Positions 26,927-35,303 of a stretch of DNA of 64,000 bases are shown here, piece by piece. The DNA is taken from the NCBI GenBank assembly GCA_019420505.1, contig JAHZHC010000027.1, forward strand, positions 246,584-310,583. Direction: 5' to 3'. The notes beneath the pieces were generated by a model. The model had not been told where the DNA came from. It did not search any database and saw nothing but the letters and a program-made list of their open reading frames with translations. How positions within the stretch are numbered: the first letter of the stretch is position 1; each line of letters starts with the position of its first letter. A program made the translations under genes and the position numbers. The DNA is from Ruminococcus sp. (GTDB lineage Bacteria > Bacillota > Clostridia > Oscillospirales > Ruminococcaceae).

Positions 26927-27373
26927 ATGGCTAAAGAGTTAAATTGGGAATGCCCACGTTGTGGAGCAGGATATGAAGCTCCTGAAGGGAACATGCCTTT
27001 AGAAGATGGTGTGTGTAAAGTGTGCGGAGGAACATTAGTGAAAACTCCCTATACTTTTCATGAAATACTTTATGGAAATGGCGAATTAACAGGATATGAA
27101 ATCCTTAATGACATTATGGAAAATTATATTAAAACTAATCCGCAGTACGATGCAGAAGTTTATGAGATGTGGCGCAAACGTAGAGATGGAACGCAATCAA
27201 CTGTTTTTAAGTCACAGCAAAATACAAATCAACCTAAATGTCCAACCTGCGGAAGTACAAACATTAAGAAAATAGGGAACTTAGAACGTGGTGCTTCAGT
27301 AGGGTTATTCGGATTATTTAGTAGTAAAATAGGGAAGACAATGCAGTGTAAGAACTGCGGTTATAAGTGGTAA
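26927..27373 (+). CDS. Zinc-ribbon protein, divergent paralogue, opposite strand
   Basis: A 148-residue protein with the same architecture as the two leftward copies: N-terminal WECPRCGAGYEAPEG and CKVCGG, C-terminal PKCPTCGSTNIKKIGNLERG and MQCKNCGYKW. Overall identity is only moderate. Start 26927 has GGAAGGGG upstream. It has its own promoter and a strong terminator and is divergently transcribed from copy B. Its location inside the tape measure intron, antisense to the operon, marks it as autonomous cargo. Confidence 0.8.
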   Translation: MAKELNWECPRCGAGYEAPEGNMPLEDGVCKVCGGTLVKTPYTFHEILYGNGELTGYEILNDIMENYIKTNPQYDAEVYEMWRKRRDGTQSTVFKSQQNTNQPKCPTCGSTNIKKIGNLERGASVGLFGLFSSKIGKTMQCKNCGYKW

Positions 27374-27444
27374 GTAACTACATAAACCCTGAATAAAACA
27401 TATATTTTTATCTCCTTCTTTATTATTTTAGAGTATAATAAAAC

Positions 27445-27496
27445 ACTCTCCTATAATCATTAATTTAAATTTAATGAGTATAGGGGAGTATTTTTC
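27445..27496 (+). terminator. Strong, probably bidirectional terminator
   Basis: A ~22-position stem (27445-27466 with 27468-27489, about 20 pairs) flanked by T-rich tails on both strands. It ends the rightward zinc-ribbon gene inside the intron. Confidence 0.8.
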
Positions 27497-27720
27497 TTAG
27501 ATAATCATGATAAAGTATTAATCAATCAAATGAATAAGTATTATAAAAACGACTACCGGATTGAACTGCTACAAATTGTACGGACAGCACAAAATTAAGT
27601 AGTCGCTTATTTTAGTTATTTCCAAATCAACTATTTTTCTTTTATCACGGCTGAAATACCGTCACAGTGTAAAAGTACAGATAAATTATACTGATAATTA
27701 GTGTTACACATCACTTTGAC

Positions 27721-28054
27721 CCGAGTACACCTTTCTGAACCGTAGTCCGGATTCCCATTATACTCTGTGAACGTCTTTTTACTTTCATAAAAATTTCGCT
27801 GCGGATTTCTCTATAATTAACCTTGTTACTATACCTATGGAAATTACTCCATAGCCGCTTATATTTCACAACATAAGCTTAGTAGTTAATTTTTAAACGA
27901 GTTACCCCGAACTGCATTATCTTACAGTTATATGTTTTTTACACATACCAATTTTGGTTGTTGTTTTACATCAGGTAAAAATATATACATATCGTATATT
28001 AAAGCACCTGAATACCTCAGCCCTTACTTATGCTGACATAAGCTCGTTATTATA
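27721..28054 (-). ncRNA. Group I intron 5' domain and catalytic core in the tape measure gene
   Basis: On the minus strand the exon end CCTCAGT (to 28055) pairs with the internal guide GCTGAGG (28021-28015), with the T-G wobble exactly at the splice site. A CTTATG/CATAAG hairpin lies in the P1 loop. Downstream: GCGG (27858-27855) pairs with CCGC (P4) around a perfect 7-bp hairpin CTATGGA/TCCATAG (P5). Then come TTTTT/AAAAA (P6), an R-like element GTTCACAGAGTATAATGGG (27772-27754), P8 (GAATCCG/CGGTTC) and an S-like AAGGTGTACTC. In P7, GAGTA pairs with TACTC. P3 is not clearly assigned. The intron continues leftward through the cargo genes to about 25485. No homing endonuclease is seen. Confidence 0.75.
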
Positions 28055-29419
28055 ACTGAGGGAGAGCATATTTAAGAGGGGAGTCGTTTTACCCCTACCC
28101 TCGCCTTTTAAACTTTTATATGAAGCTACAGCTGCTGATATTGCTGTAATTGCCGTTGGTATTGCACCTAAATTTTCGGCAGTCCACGAAGCACCATCTG
28201 CTAAGTCTTGTAATAAGGTAATGCCGGTTTTAATACCATCAGAATTAACGAATTGTGAAACTAATTTAGTCCAGGAATTTGAAAGTCTATTTAGTCTGCC
28301 GTCCCATGATTGTGCCGACTTTGTCATTTCTTTAAATGCTGAACCTTCTGAATTTGAATAATCACCAAGAATCTTCTCGTAAGCATTCCAGTCATTTAAT
28401 ATTGCAGACAATGTATTCGCATGATATGTACCGCCGATATTTGACAAAATATCAGCCCTTTTAACATCACCTTGATCTAAAGATATAAATACATCTGATA
28501 ATTCTTCAAGAAGTTCAATTGGTGTCTTTAACTTTTCACTGCCATCAACTACTTTAGTCATTGACACACCGATTTCATCAAATGTGCTTGTTATTTCTTT
28601 ATTGGTAGTGTCTTGTAGATTTATAAATATACTTTTAAGTGCATTACCGGTCTCAGATCCTGATTCTCTGGTTTTGGAAGTTGCTGTGGCAATTAAAGAT
28701 GATAACTCTTCAACCTTAACACCATACTGTGCCGCCATAGAAGCAGCTTCACCGGTAGCTTGTGCCATGTCTGACATCGAAACAGCATTTCTATTTGTGA
28801 TTTGGTTCTGCCCATCAAGAATTTTATTTAGCTCTTTAACATTACCCCTTAATTGAAATGCGGCATCAGTAGCTAACAGATATTCATTTGCAACTGTAGC
28901 ATCCACATTACCTGCTGACTGTGTTAAAATACTTAACTCAGATAGTTGTTCGGCTTTTTTTCCTTGGTAACCGGCACGGCTCATTTCTTGTACGCCGTTT
29001 AAATAACCACTGACATTAGCACCATATGTATTAGCTACATCAAATGAATTCTCTCTCAAAGCTTTTATATTTTCAGCAGATCTATTAGAAGTCTTTGAAA
29101 TTTCAGTAAGAATAGTGTCCATATCTTTTAGTTGTGACACTGCATTTCTTACATCATTAGTAAATGAGGCAATGATTGTTGTCAAAGGTACCCATTGGGA
29201 TAATCTTGATAATTTATTTTTTAATTTATCAAAAGAAGATAATCCTGCTTGACCTAAAGCTTTAGCTTCAGACTTTACAGCTCCGAGCTGGCTTTTGAGT
29301 TCTTTCATATTTATATCAACATCTAAAGTTACCTTTTGACCTTTTAATTGTTTCTGTATTTGTTTTATGGTGGAGTTTACGTCCATTTCACCTGAAATTT
29401 TTATTTTAAATTGATCCAA
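28055..29419 (-). CDS. Phage tail tape measure protein, exon 1 (TP901-like N-terminal domain)
   Basis: The 455 exon codons encode a typical TP901-family tape measure N terminus: MDQFKIKISGEMDVNSTIKQ, LKDMDTILTEISKTSNRSAE, SMAQYGVKVEELSSLIATAT-like segments (here SMAAQYGVKVEELSSLIATA) and SWDGRLNRLSNSWTKLVSQF, ending in a GRGK segment. Without splicing the frame continues nine codons to a stop at 28028. With splicing after AGT (28055) it can join exon 2 in frame to give ~1700 residues. The tape measure sets tail length and is threaded inside the tube. Its place after tube and chaperone-like genes supports the call. Confidence 0.85.
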
Positions 29420-29435
29420 ATATTTTCACCTTCTT

Positions 29436-29771
29436 TTATTTTAAATTAATTGGTATTCTTTGTGATTTTGCATATTCTATAAAACCGGCTAAGATTACCG
29501 CTTTTTGATTATGATTAATCTCATCTATTGTATTAGACCAAAATCTAATATAACTATTACCAACTTGAGGACTTTCAATGCCGTGAACTCCTTGGTTTGC
29601 ATTATTCAAAAATGTTTTCGTTCTCTTATATTGAACAGGAAAATAATTGTGAGACCAAGAGTCTAAATAACTGTCTATTATAGATTTAATTTTTTCCGAA
29701 GTTTGGATTAAAACTTGTTGTAATACTTTTGAAAAAGTATCTTTCAAATCCTTTTGATTATTAATAGTCAT
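29436..29771 (-). CDS. Small tail-module protein, unknown
   Basis: A 111-residue protein located immediately before the tape measure gene (16-base gap). It contains YLDSWSHNYFPVQYKRTKTF, reminiscent of short proteins with a Y-x-P-x-x-Y/K-R-T pattern in Clostridia phage structural modules. The function is unknown; minor tail or assembly role inferred from position. It starts six bases after the stop of the preceding small ORF, pointing to one transcript. Confidence 0.5.
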   Translation of the reverse strand: MTINNQKDLKDTFSKVLQQVLIQTSEKIKSIIDSYLDSWSHNYFPVQYKRTKTFLNNANQGVHGIESPQVGNSYIRFWSNTIDEINHNQKAVILAGFIEYAKSQRIPINLK

Positions 29772-29777
29772 AATATA

Positions 29778-30071
29778 TCACCGTTTAATTTTGCAGATTA
29801 TTTGTTTAATTATATCTGAATCCTTTTCTGCTATTTGCTTATCAGCATTGTAACATGTTACTCTTATCAATTCATTTGTATTAATTTTAAAAGAGGAAAC
29901 ATCTAATATATTTTTTAAATTGATTTGATGATCTAATGTAATAAAGTATACATCTGATTTAAGATTTTGAATTTTATAAATTAGTTTTTGTATTTCTTCA
30001 TGATCATTAATATTTGGGTATCTAAAGCAAAATGATTTACTGCACAACTTTATCACCGTTTTTGTTTTCAT
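29778..30071 (-). CDS. Possible tail assembly chaperone frameshift extension (GT-like)
   Basis: A 97-residue ORF that overlaps the 3' end of the preceding ORF by 35 bases in the +1 frame. Its ATG has no Shine-Dalgarno sequence. The place, between the tube-like gene and the tape measure, is where siphophages carry the G/GT pair, in which the second part is made only by ribosomal frameshifting. The overlap contains an A-rich stretch (GAAAACAAAAACGG). A +1 or -2 shift would be required instead of the usual -1, so independent translation is also possible. Confidence 0.45.
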   Translation of the reverse strand: MKTKTVIKLCSKSFCFRYPNINDHEEIQKLIYKIQNLKSDVYFITLDHQINLKNILDVSSFKINTNELIRVTCYNADKQIAEKDSDIIKQIICKIKR

Positions 30072-30534
30072 CGGTAAGCTGAGACAATATTTTTTGAAAA
30101 TCAGCCATATTAAAATCCTTAAAATTAGTATCCATAGTACTAATAAAAGCTGTCAGCTTGTCAACCAACTTTGCAAAAGCTTCATTTGCAGGATTTCTAT
30201 GTATCTCCATTTCATAATAATAATTAAGTTTTTTATCGATTATCTTAATCAAATCCATAAGTTCGTTCTTATAGAAATCGGTATGTTCTTTTTTTATCTC
30301 AACAATATCCGTATAGATTTCTTCAAATGATATTTCATTTTTTGAACTGTTTTTATATTCATAATAGTAATTTGAGATAACTATATCAATAAATAAATCT
30401 CTATATTCCATACCATGTTTAATAGTGTTTTGTACTACATAATCTATGAATGCTAATCTTTCTGCCAAAGATAATGTTCTTTTACCAGGGGCTGAAGCGT
30501 TAACTGCGATATTTTTATTAATGTTAATTTTCAT
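30037..30534 (-). CDS. Putative tail assembly chaperone (G-like)
   Basis: A 165-residue helical protein, with start ATG 30534 chosen for AAGGAG six bases upstream. It contains LSLAERLAFIDYVVQNTIKH and a C-terminal ADFQKILSQLTDENK. No strong family match is evident. It lies between tail tube-like and tape measure genes and overlaps a +1-frame ORF, which is the genetic signature of tail assembly chaperones. It has its own leader, after the terminator at 30733-30770, of about 200 AT-rich bases. Confidence 0.5.
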   Translation of the reverse strand: MKININKNIAVNASAPGKRTLSLAERLAFIDYVVQNTIKHGMEYRDLFIDIVISNYYYEYKNSSKNEISFEEIYTDIVEIKKEHTDFYKNELMDLIKIIDKKLNYYYEMEIHRNPANEAFAKLVDKLTAFISTMDTNFKDFNMADFQKILSQLTDENKNGDKVVQ

Positions 30535-30732
30535 ATTAAACTCCTTAATCAATAATTTTTACATAAATTTCTGTTCGTGGTTTTTTCCTTCAGTATCACA
30601 ATCCAAAGTTAATGTTATGATATGTTTATTATGGTTAATTAAAACTGATTTAATAGTACGTTTTATCGTTATTTTATAGACACATCTTCAATTATAATAA
30701 ATATTTACATTTAAAAACGAATTCTTATATTA

Positions 30733-30770
30733 ATAAAAAATGGGGAATATAGTTTTATTTCTATATCCCC
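30733..30770 (-). terminator. Terminator after the tube-like gene block, probably bidirectional
   Basis: Stem GGGG-ATATAG / CTATAT-CCCC with T-rich tails on both sides (minus tail ATTTTTTATT). It lies directly after the 87-residue Cys-rich ORF. Confidence 0.8.
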
Positions 30771-30778
30771 CTTATTTT

Positions 30779-31042
30779 TTATTTCATAATTTTATCTACA
30801 ATTTTTTGAATACTTTCACAATAGTTAATTTGACCATATGTTTTATCAGCATTTTTCAAATGATTTTTAGCTTCGTTTTTATCCATTGCAAAATTAATGT
30901 ATTCAATTATAGGTATGCGATGAACATAACATTGTATTGAGCAGCATGTTTGTCTCCAAGAAGGGAAGTCACTATGGGTTTCACAATAACTACATGCCTT
31001 GTAATGTTTTCCGCATACTCTGCATACTCGATAATTATTCAT
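30779..31042 (-). CDS. Small Cys-rich (zinc-binding) tail-module protein
   Basis: An 87-residue protein with CRVCGKHYKACSYCETH followed by SWRQTCCSIQCYVH, a CxxC...CxxC...CC...C zinc-knuckle arrangement. Similar small proteins occur next to structural genes in Clostridia phages, with unknown role. Its ATG overlaps the end of the tube-like gene by eight bases, so it is translationally coupled to it and terminates directly before a strong hairpin. Confidence 0.6.
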   Translation of the reverse strand: MNNYRVCRVCGKHYKACSYCETHSDFPSWRQTCCSIQCYVHRIPIIEYINFAMDKNEAKNHLKNADKTYGQINYCESIQKIVDKIMK

Positions 31043-31961
31043 TAACAGGATCTGTTGAGATAGCTACATCATCAGACAATGCAGATACCTGAGATACAGT
31101 GCCTGTTTCTTCATCATATGTAAAGAGAACAAAATCCCAGAATTTTGTGTCGTTGCTCTTCATGCAAGTATCAGCAAGAGCCTGTGCTGTAAGTGCGTGA
31201 ACTACCTGATCACCATTCATATCAATATCAAACTGACCTGAAATATCCAAACGAGGGAATATAAATGCACCATGATATTCTCTATCACAACTGTCTGCTA
31301 CTGTTACGTCTAACTGACCAAAAAGAGTTTTTCCATACTTGTCACTTCTATTTGTAATTTTAGCACCATTAACTTTTATCTTATAGAAAACAGCTAATTT
31401 AAAATAGATTGTTGCATCTTCAAAAGTAATACCATCAGATGCCTCTATTTCAATTCCGGTAGGCACTTTAAGACCCTTTGCTCCGGATGATGATGCTCCA
31501 TAGAAGTACTGTGTATCACTTACAGCATCACCCTGAGTCCAATTGTTTTTAATAAGAGATCCGTTGTCTGATAGAATTCTGATATCAAGAATTTTATCAT
31601 CAACAGGCTGTTTAGTTAAAGAATAAAAAGGTTCACCTGCATTTTTTCCTACTGCTACATCAATGACATCCTTGTAAATAATTTCAAATTCTCCCTGTCC
31701 TTCTTCCGATCCTACCTGAGCTGCCATCATACCGCCGGAGATAACACCAGAAGTTGCATCAACCTGTACTGCCTTATTTTTCTTTATTACTCCTATTTTT
31801 CTACCATTACTTCCTGTCAAATCGGAAGATTCTTCGGTATTACTGATTTTCGCATTCTGCATTTCAATCAATTCAAAAGCACATTTGTCTGTAATTCTGT
31901 CAAAGGTTACAAGTCTGTCGTAAGATTTAATCATCAAATTATTAAAATTAATATTATTCAT
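31035..31961 (-). CDS. Putative major tail tube / major structural protein
   Basis: A 308-residue, beta-rich, acidic protein with an opening typical of tube-like structural proteins: TFDRITDKCAFELIEMQNAK, LTGSNGRKIGVIKKNKAVQV and TSGVISGGMMAAQVGSE. Less biased codon use and a strong AGAAAGGA site suggest high expression. The second ATG (31961) is better spaced from the site than 31967. It follows tail terminator- and assembly-type genes and precedes chaperone-like and tape measure genes. A capsid protein is a less likely alternative because no protease, portal or terminase is near. Confidence 0.6.
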   Translation of the reverse strand: MNNINFNNLMIKSYDRLVTFDRITDKCAFELIEMQNAKISNTEESSDLTGSNGRKIGVIKKNKAVQVDATSGVISGGMMAAQVGSEEGQGEFEIIYKDVIDVAVGKNAGEPFYSLTKQPVDDKILDIRILSDNGSLIKNNWTQGDAVSDTQYFYGASSSGAKGLKVPTGIEIEASDGITFEDATIYFKLAVFYKIKVNGAKITNRSDKYGKTLFGQLDVTVADSCDREYHGAFIFPRLDISGQFDIDMNGDQVVHALTAQALADTCMKSNDTKFWDFVLFTYDEETGTVSQVSALSDDVAISTDPVNE

Positions 31962-31992
31962 TTTCATTTTCCTTTCTAAAATAGATTGCCTT

Positions 31993-32763
31993 CTAATCTC
32001 TAAAAGACAACCAGTTTAATTGATTTTTACTGATTTTATTTAAGTCAACGCTTCCAAAACCACAATATGCACCATTCATAATATAATCTATATTACGATC
32101 TTTAATCAATTGTTTTAAGCATGCATAAAAATCGTATATCGTTAATTTATTAATGGTATCAAAATCGTAAGTAAACCCAGGTCTGCACACTATAGCTACT
32201 ATTTGTTCGTTAAATTCATTTTGCCGTTCTTGATCTACTTTATTAGATTTTTTTTTGATGTATTTTTGGTGTCTGCGTTCTACTTCAATAATATATTTTT
32301 TAGCTTCTAAATTTTGAGGATTTCTTCTATTTTTCTTGATCATAAATAATTCACAGAAGACATTTGAAATTTGCATATATAGACGTTTATTTATTATTTC
32401 TTTTCCATTCTTATTTATAAGTACAATTTCATCTTGATGATTTTTAATAATATTCAAATATTTAAAATCTAAATTTTTAAATACCTTAGTAGAATCAGGA
32501 GAATTAATTTTTTTAGAATTTAAAATATATGTACTATAAAATAGAGAAATAAAAAAGTCGTATTCATCTATTGACGTAAAGTCAATTCCTTCATCATCTA
32601 GGTCTACCATTCTATCCGAAGGCGTTATTATAAACAAACTCATTATACTTTGATAATCAGATTGGAAATTATCTGTGTTGCGATAATCTTTAAGAGTAGG
32701 AATTTTTATTATTATATCATCATTAATTTTATACTCATTTTTATTTAACAAACTAACTAACAT
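31993..32763 (-). CDS. Conserved Clostridia phage tail-module protein
   Basis: A 256-residue protein of the kind repeatedly found before the tube gene in Clostridia phages: IPTLKDYRNTD, SLFIITPSDRMVDLDDEGID, KYIIEVERRHQKY and the closing KISKNQLNWLSF. No catalytic motif is seen; an assembly role is likely but unproven. Its ATG overlaps the stop of the preceding gene by one base. Confidence 0.55.
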   Translation of the reverse strand: MLVSLLNKNEYKINDDIIIKIPTLKDYRNTDNFQSDYQSIMSLFIITPSDRMVDLDDEGIDFTSIDEYDFFISLFYSTYILNSKKINSPDSTKVFKNLDFKYLNIIKNHQDEIVLINKNGKEIINKRLYMQISNVFCELFMIKKNRRNPQNLEAKKYIIEVERRHQKYIKKKSNKVDQERQNEFNEQIVAIVCRPGFTYDFDTINKLTIYDFYACLKQLIKDRNIDYIMNGAYCGFGSVDLNKISKNQLNWLSFRD

Positions 32764-33266
32764 TATTTGATTTCACCATATCGTAACTTATCATTAAAAT
32801 CTGTAACTGAAAAAGCAATTGTTCTTCCGGTATAATCATACAAGCCTGTTGATAATAATTTATTGTAAATAAAATGATTTTTAGAAAGTCCTAACTTACA
32901 ATTATGTCTCATTATATTCTTTAATTCATGCGACAAAATATCTAATTTTAACCTACCATTATATTTTTGAAAATCTTTATGTGTTATTAACCAAAAAACT
33001 ATATCAAGTGTTACATATGAAGTATTGGTAGTAGAAGCAGTTTCCTCAATATCATAAAAAATATATGTGTCAGTATCTGTAACAGTATAAGGCACAAATT
33101 GCAACGGGAATACTTTTTGCCATAATAATTCATCTGAAGAAATTAAGTTTTCATCATTAACACCATACTTACCGTTTCCAATAATATCAACAATTAACTT
33201 GTTAGAAAGAAGTTGATTGGTTATTACATTTCGATAATCTTCTATTAAATTGTCATTAACGCCCAT
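32763..33266 (-). CDS. Tail terminator / tail completion-like protein
   Basis: A 167-residue protein with the pattern of phage tail-completion proteins: an N-terminal helix, then KVFPLQFVPYTVTDTDTYIF, a beta strand TLDIVFWLITHKDFQKYNG and a C-terminal YDYTGRTIAFSVTDFND. Start ATG 33266 has AGGAGG eight bases upstream. It is the first gene of a compact, overlapping structural block. These proteins normally cap the tube and join tail to head; in a headless particle they would only cap it. Confidence 0.55.
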   Translation of the reverse strand: MGVNDNLIEDYRNVITNQLLSNKLIVDIIGNGKYGVNDENLISSDELLWQKVFPLQFVPYTVTDTDTYIFYDIEETASTTNTSYVTLDIVFWLITHKDFQKYNGRLKLDILSHELKNIMRHNCKLGLSKNHFIYNKLLSTGLYDYTGRTIAFSVTDFNDKLRYGEIK

Positions 33267-33451
33267 ATCAAACACCTCCTGTAATTGTTATCGTTAGGAT
33301 AGACTTTACATCATTACAAACACATTAAAGTACAAAGTTTGTTCTTACAAGTAGTTTATTATATAAACATTTAATTCTTATTTGATTATTCGTTTCAATT
33401 ATCTTAATATATTTTTTGTAAGTCGGTAGTATTTATATTCCATATAATTTT

Positions 33452-33907
33452 TTAATTAGTATTGACAGTAAACATTTTTGTAATGCCGCCATTTCTTACT
33501 TCGGGTAAGCCACTATATTCTATTTTTAATGGCATGGTGGTTTTATTAGGAATATAATCGCAAATCATCAGTTCAATATTATCTGTTTCAGGCTTATATT
33601 GATCTTCTCTAAAAATTAAAGTCATTTTTCCAACACCCATATACGATTTAGCGTCTGTATCAGTCTAATTAATTCTTTAAGCTTTAGGAAAATTCATATT
33701 GTTATCCACAAGTATTAGTTTATCAGATTTTAATTTAACAGTTTCGCCATCAAGAATGACATATGCAATTAAATGGTTTAGCCAAGAGTTAGAATGTTGT
33801 TTTTATTTTCACCAAGACCATATTGCAAAGTTGATAATATAATATATGGTCTTTCTATGATAGCTCCATTCTCATTTTGCCATTTTAAAATCCTTTTGAT
33901 AACTCAT
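33452..33907 (-). pseudogene. Decayed structural-type gene with two frameshifts and two in-frame stops
   Basis: Coding-like pieces follow one another in different frames on the minus strand: MSYQKDFKMAK, then NENGAIIERPYIILSTLQYG, then LNHLIAYVILDGETVKLKSD. After TAA and TAG in the same frame comes MGVGKMTLIFREDQYKPETD, running to a stop at 33452. Together they would encode about 150 residues. It lies just upstream of the tail terminator-like gene, where head-tail connector genes would be expected, and may be their last trace. Confidence 0.6.
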
Positions 33908-34023
33908 ATCTTCACTAAATCTTTGTATATTTATTTTAAGATTTAATTTTCTTTCCTAAAATAATTTATCAAAGTATCTACATCCAAAAGTGTTTGGAAA
34001 ACTTATTTCTATCCATGAGATAA

Positions 34024-34218
34024 TTATTTGCTTTTATGATTTGACTCTTTAATATTTATATTTTGATCAAACTCCTCCAATAATTTTTTTACCTTAGAAC
34101 TTTCTTCACAGTAATAATGATGCCTTCGGCTTTTTTCTTTACATGTACGGTAAATACAAATGTCCTTGCCGAATTTTTGTCTAATAGCAATAGCTTCTGT
34201 TTTGTCAATAGATATCAT
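34024..34218 (-). CDS. Small phage-type protein, unknown function
   Basis: A 64-residue basic protein, start ATG 34218 with GGAGG just upstream. The IDKTEAIAIRQKFGKDICIY and RRHHYYCEE segments match a small protein family I have seen in Firmicutes phage structural regions, without known function. It stands alone between the zinc-ribbon gene and the decayed gene. Confidence 0.5.
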   Translation of the reverse strand: MISIDKTEAIAIRQKFGKDICIYRTCKEKSRRHHYYCEESSKVKKLLEEFDQNINIKESNHKSK

Positions 34219-34436
34219 TAATCCTCCCACTTTCTTGTTTTAATTTTGCATTTATTTGAATATATTATAATGAATTAGTAATGTTCTTGACTTGGAATAC
34301 TTAATTTCAAAACGAAACTATATTCGTTATTGTTTTCTATATCATTATACAAAAATCGAAAAAAATTTAATGCCCCTGAAAATCCCCTAAAATAGGCGGT
34401 TTAAGAGGTGTTATTTTTATTTCAGAATAAAATGAA

Positions 34437-35303
34437 CTAGTCTTTTTTATGTAAATTTCTATAGTTTGTGTTTATTCTGTTTCTTTCTTTTTGATGACAA
34501 TCATCACATCTGATTCGTCTTGAATTGCTTTTTATAGTGAATCTTTTACCACAATCACAACAGACAACAGTTTTCACTAAAGTTGGCTGATACCCACGGC
34601 AATCCCTGCAATATTTGTTGTTATTACTTTTCTTTCGCATAAGAACACCGCATTTTGTACAGCACACAAACTTCTCACCTTTGTAGTTTAAATATGTATA
34701 ACCAATTTCACGTAAATCATCAACCTTTAATATAACATGACTATTATTATCAATGAACAAAACTCTGAAGTTAGGGTTGTCTATCCTTTTGCACCTTTGT
34801 ACTAAACCTAATTGTTTCAAATCGTTAAGCAGTAGAGGTTGAACATAAGTGGTTGCAGTAACCCTTGCTAATTTAAACAGAGTACTGTAATCTATATTTA
34901 CATAATCGTTATTGCTCGGATTTCTCATATTATAGTATTTTGCAACTACTAAGCAGGTAAAAGCAAGCTTTTCAAGTTTTTTATTTTTTATATTGACAAT
35001 TGTTTTTAATTCATTTTCAGTGATAGGGATATAATCAAAATCGTAAAGAGGTATTGATTTTACCTTATTAACAATTTTTTTTATTCGATTGTACCACTTA
35101 AATGAATCATAGTCATCATATCTCTCTGTAAGAAGTTGTTGTAATTTAATAATGACTTCGTTGATTTTAATTTTTTTATTTTCGTTTTTTGCTTGCGTAT
35201 AATAATATCTTGCTGCCAATGCAATGTCTTGCATTGGATTTTTACCTAAAACTCTTTTTTCAAGTATTTTTTCTGCTTCTAAAGTCTCATTTAGAGTTAA
35301 CAT
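34437..35303 (-). CDS. Two-zinc-ribbon protein coupled to the RNA polymerase gene
   Basis: A 288-residue protein. The first ~190 residues are helical and include a winged-helix-like stretch (YSTLFKLARVTATTYVQPLL, NDLKQLGLVQRC). The end has two Cys4 clusters: CCTKCGVLMRKKSNNNKYCR and VVCCDCGKRFTIKSNSRRIR-CDDC. Its ATG lies within the last codons of the RNA polymerase gene (17-base overlap), so the two are made together. A winged-helix plus zinc-ribbon build and this coupling would suit a transcription factor for that polymerase; this is inference, with no family match. Confidence 0.6.
   Translation of the reverse strand: MLTLNETLEAEKILEKRVLGKNPMQDIALAARYYYTQAKNENKKIKINEVIIKLQQLLTERYDDYDSFKWYNRIKKIVNKVKSIPLYDFDYIPITENELKTIVNIKNKKLEKLAFTCLVVAKYYNMRNPSNNDYVNIDYSTLFKLARVTATTYVQPLLLNDLKQLGLVQRCKRIDNPNFRVLFIDNNSHVILKVDDLREIGYTYLNYKGEKFVCCTKCGVLMRKKSNNNKYCRDCRGYQPTLVKTVVCCDCGKRFTIKSNSRRIRCDDCHQKERNRINTNYRNLHKKD

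Noticed and set aside
25485..28054. Intein or simple frameshift as explanation of the split tape measure gene
   Set aside because: The interruption contains stops in all frames, promoters and genes on both strands, and shows group I intron core elements; no Hint-domain motifs are present.
30663..33296. TAACGATAA in two structural-gene leaders as a promoter motif for the island polymerase
   Set aside because: The same 9-mer also occurs inside the coding sequence near 18255, so it is probably a chance word in AT-rich DNA.
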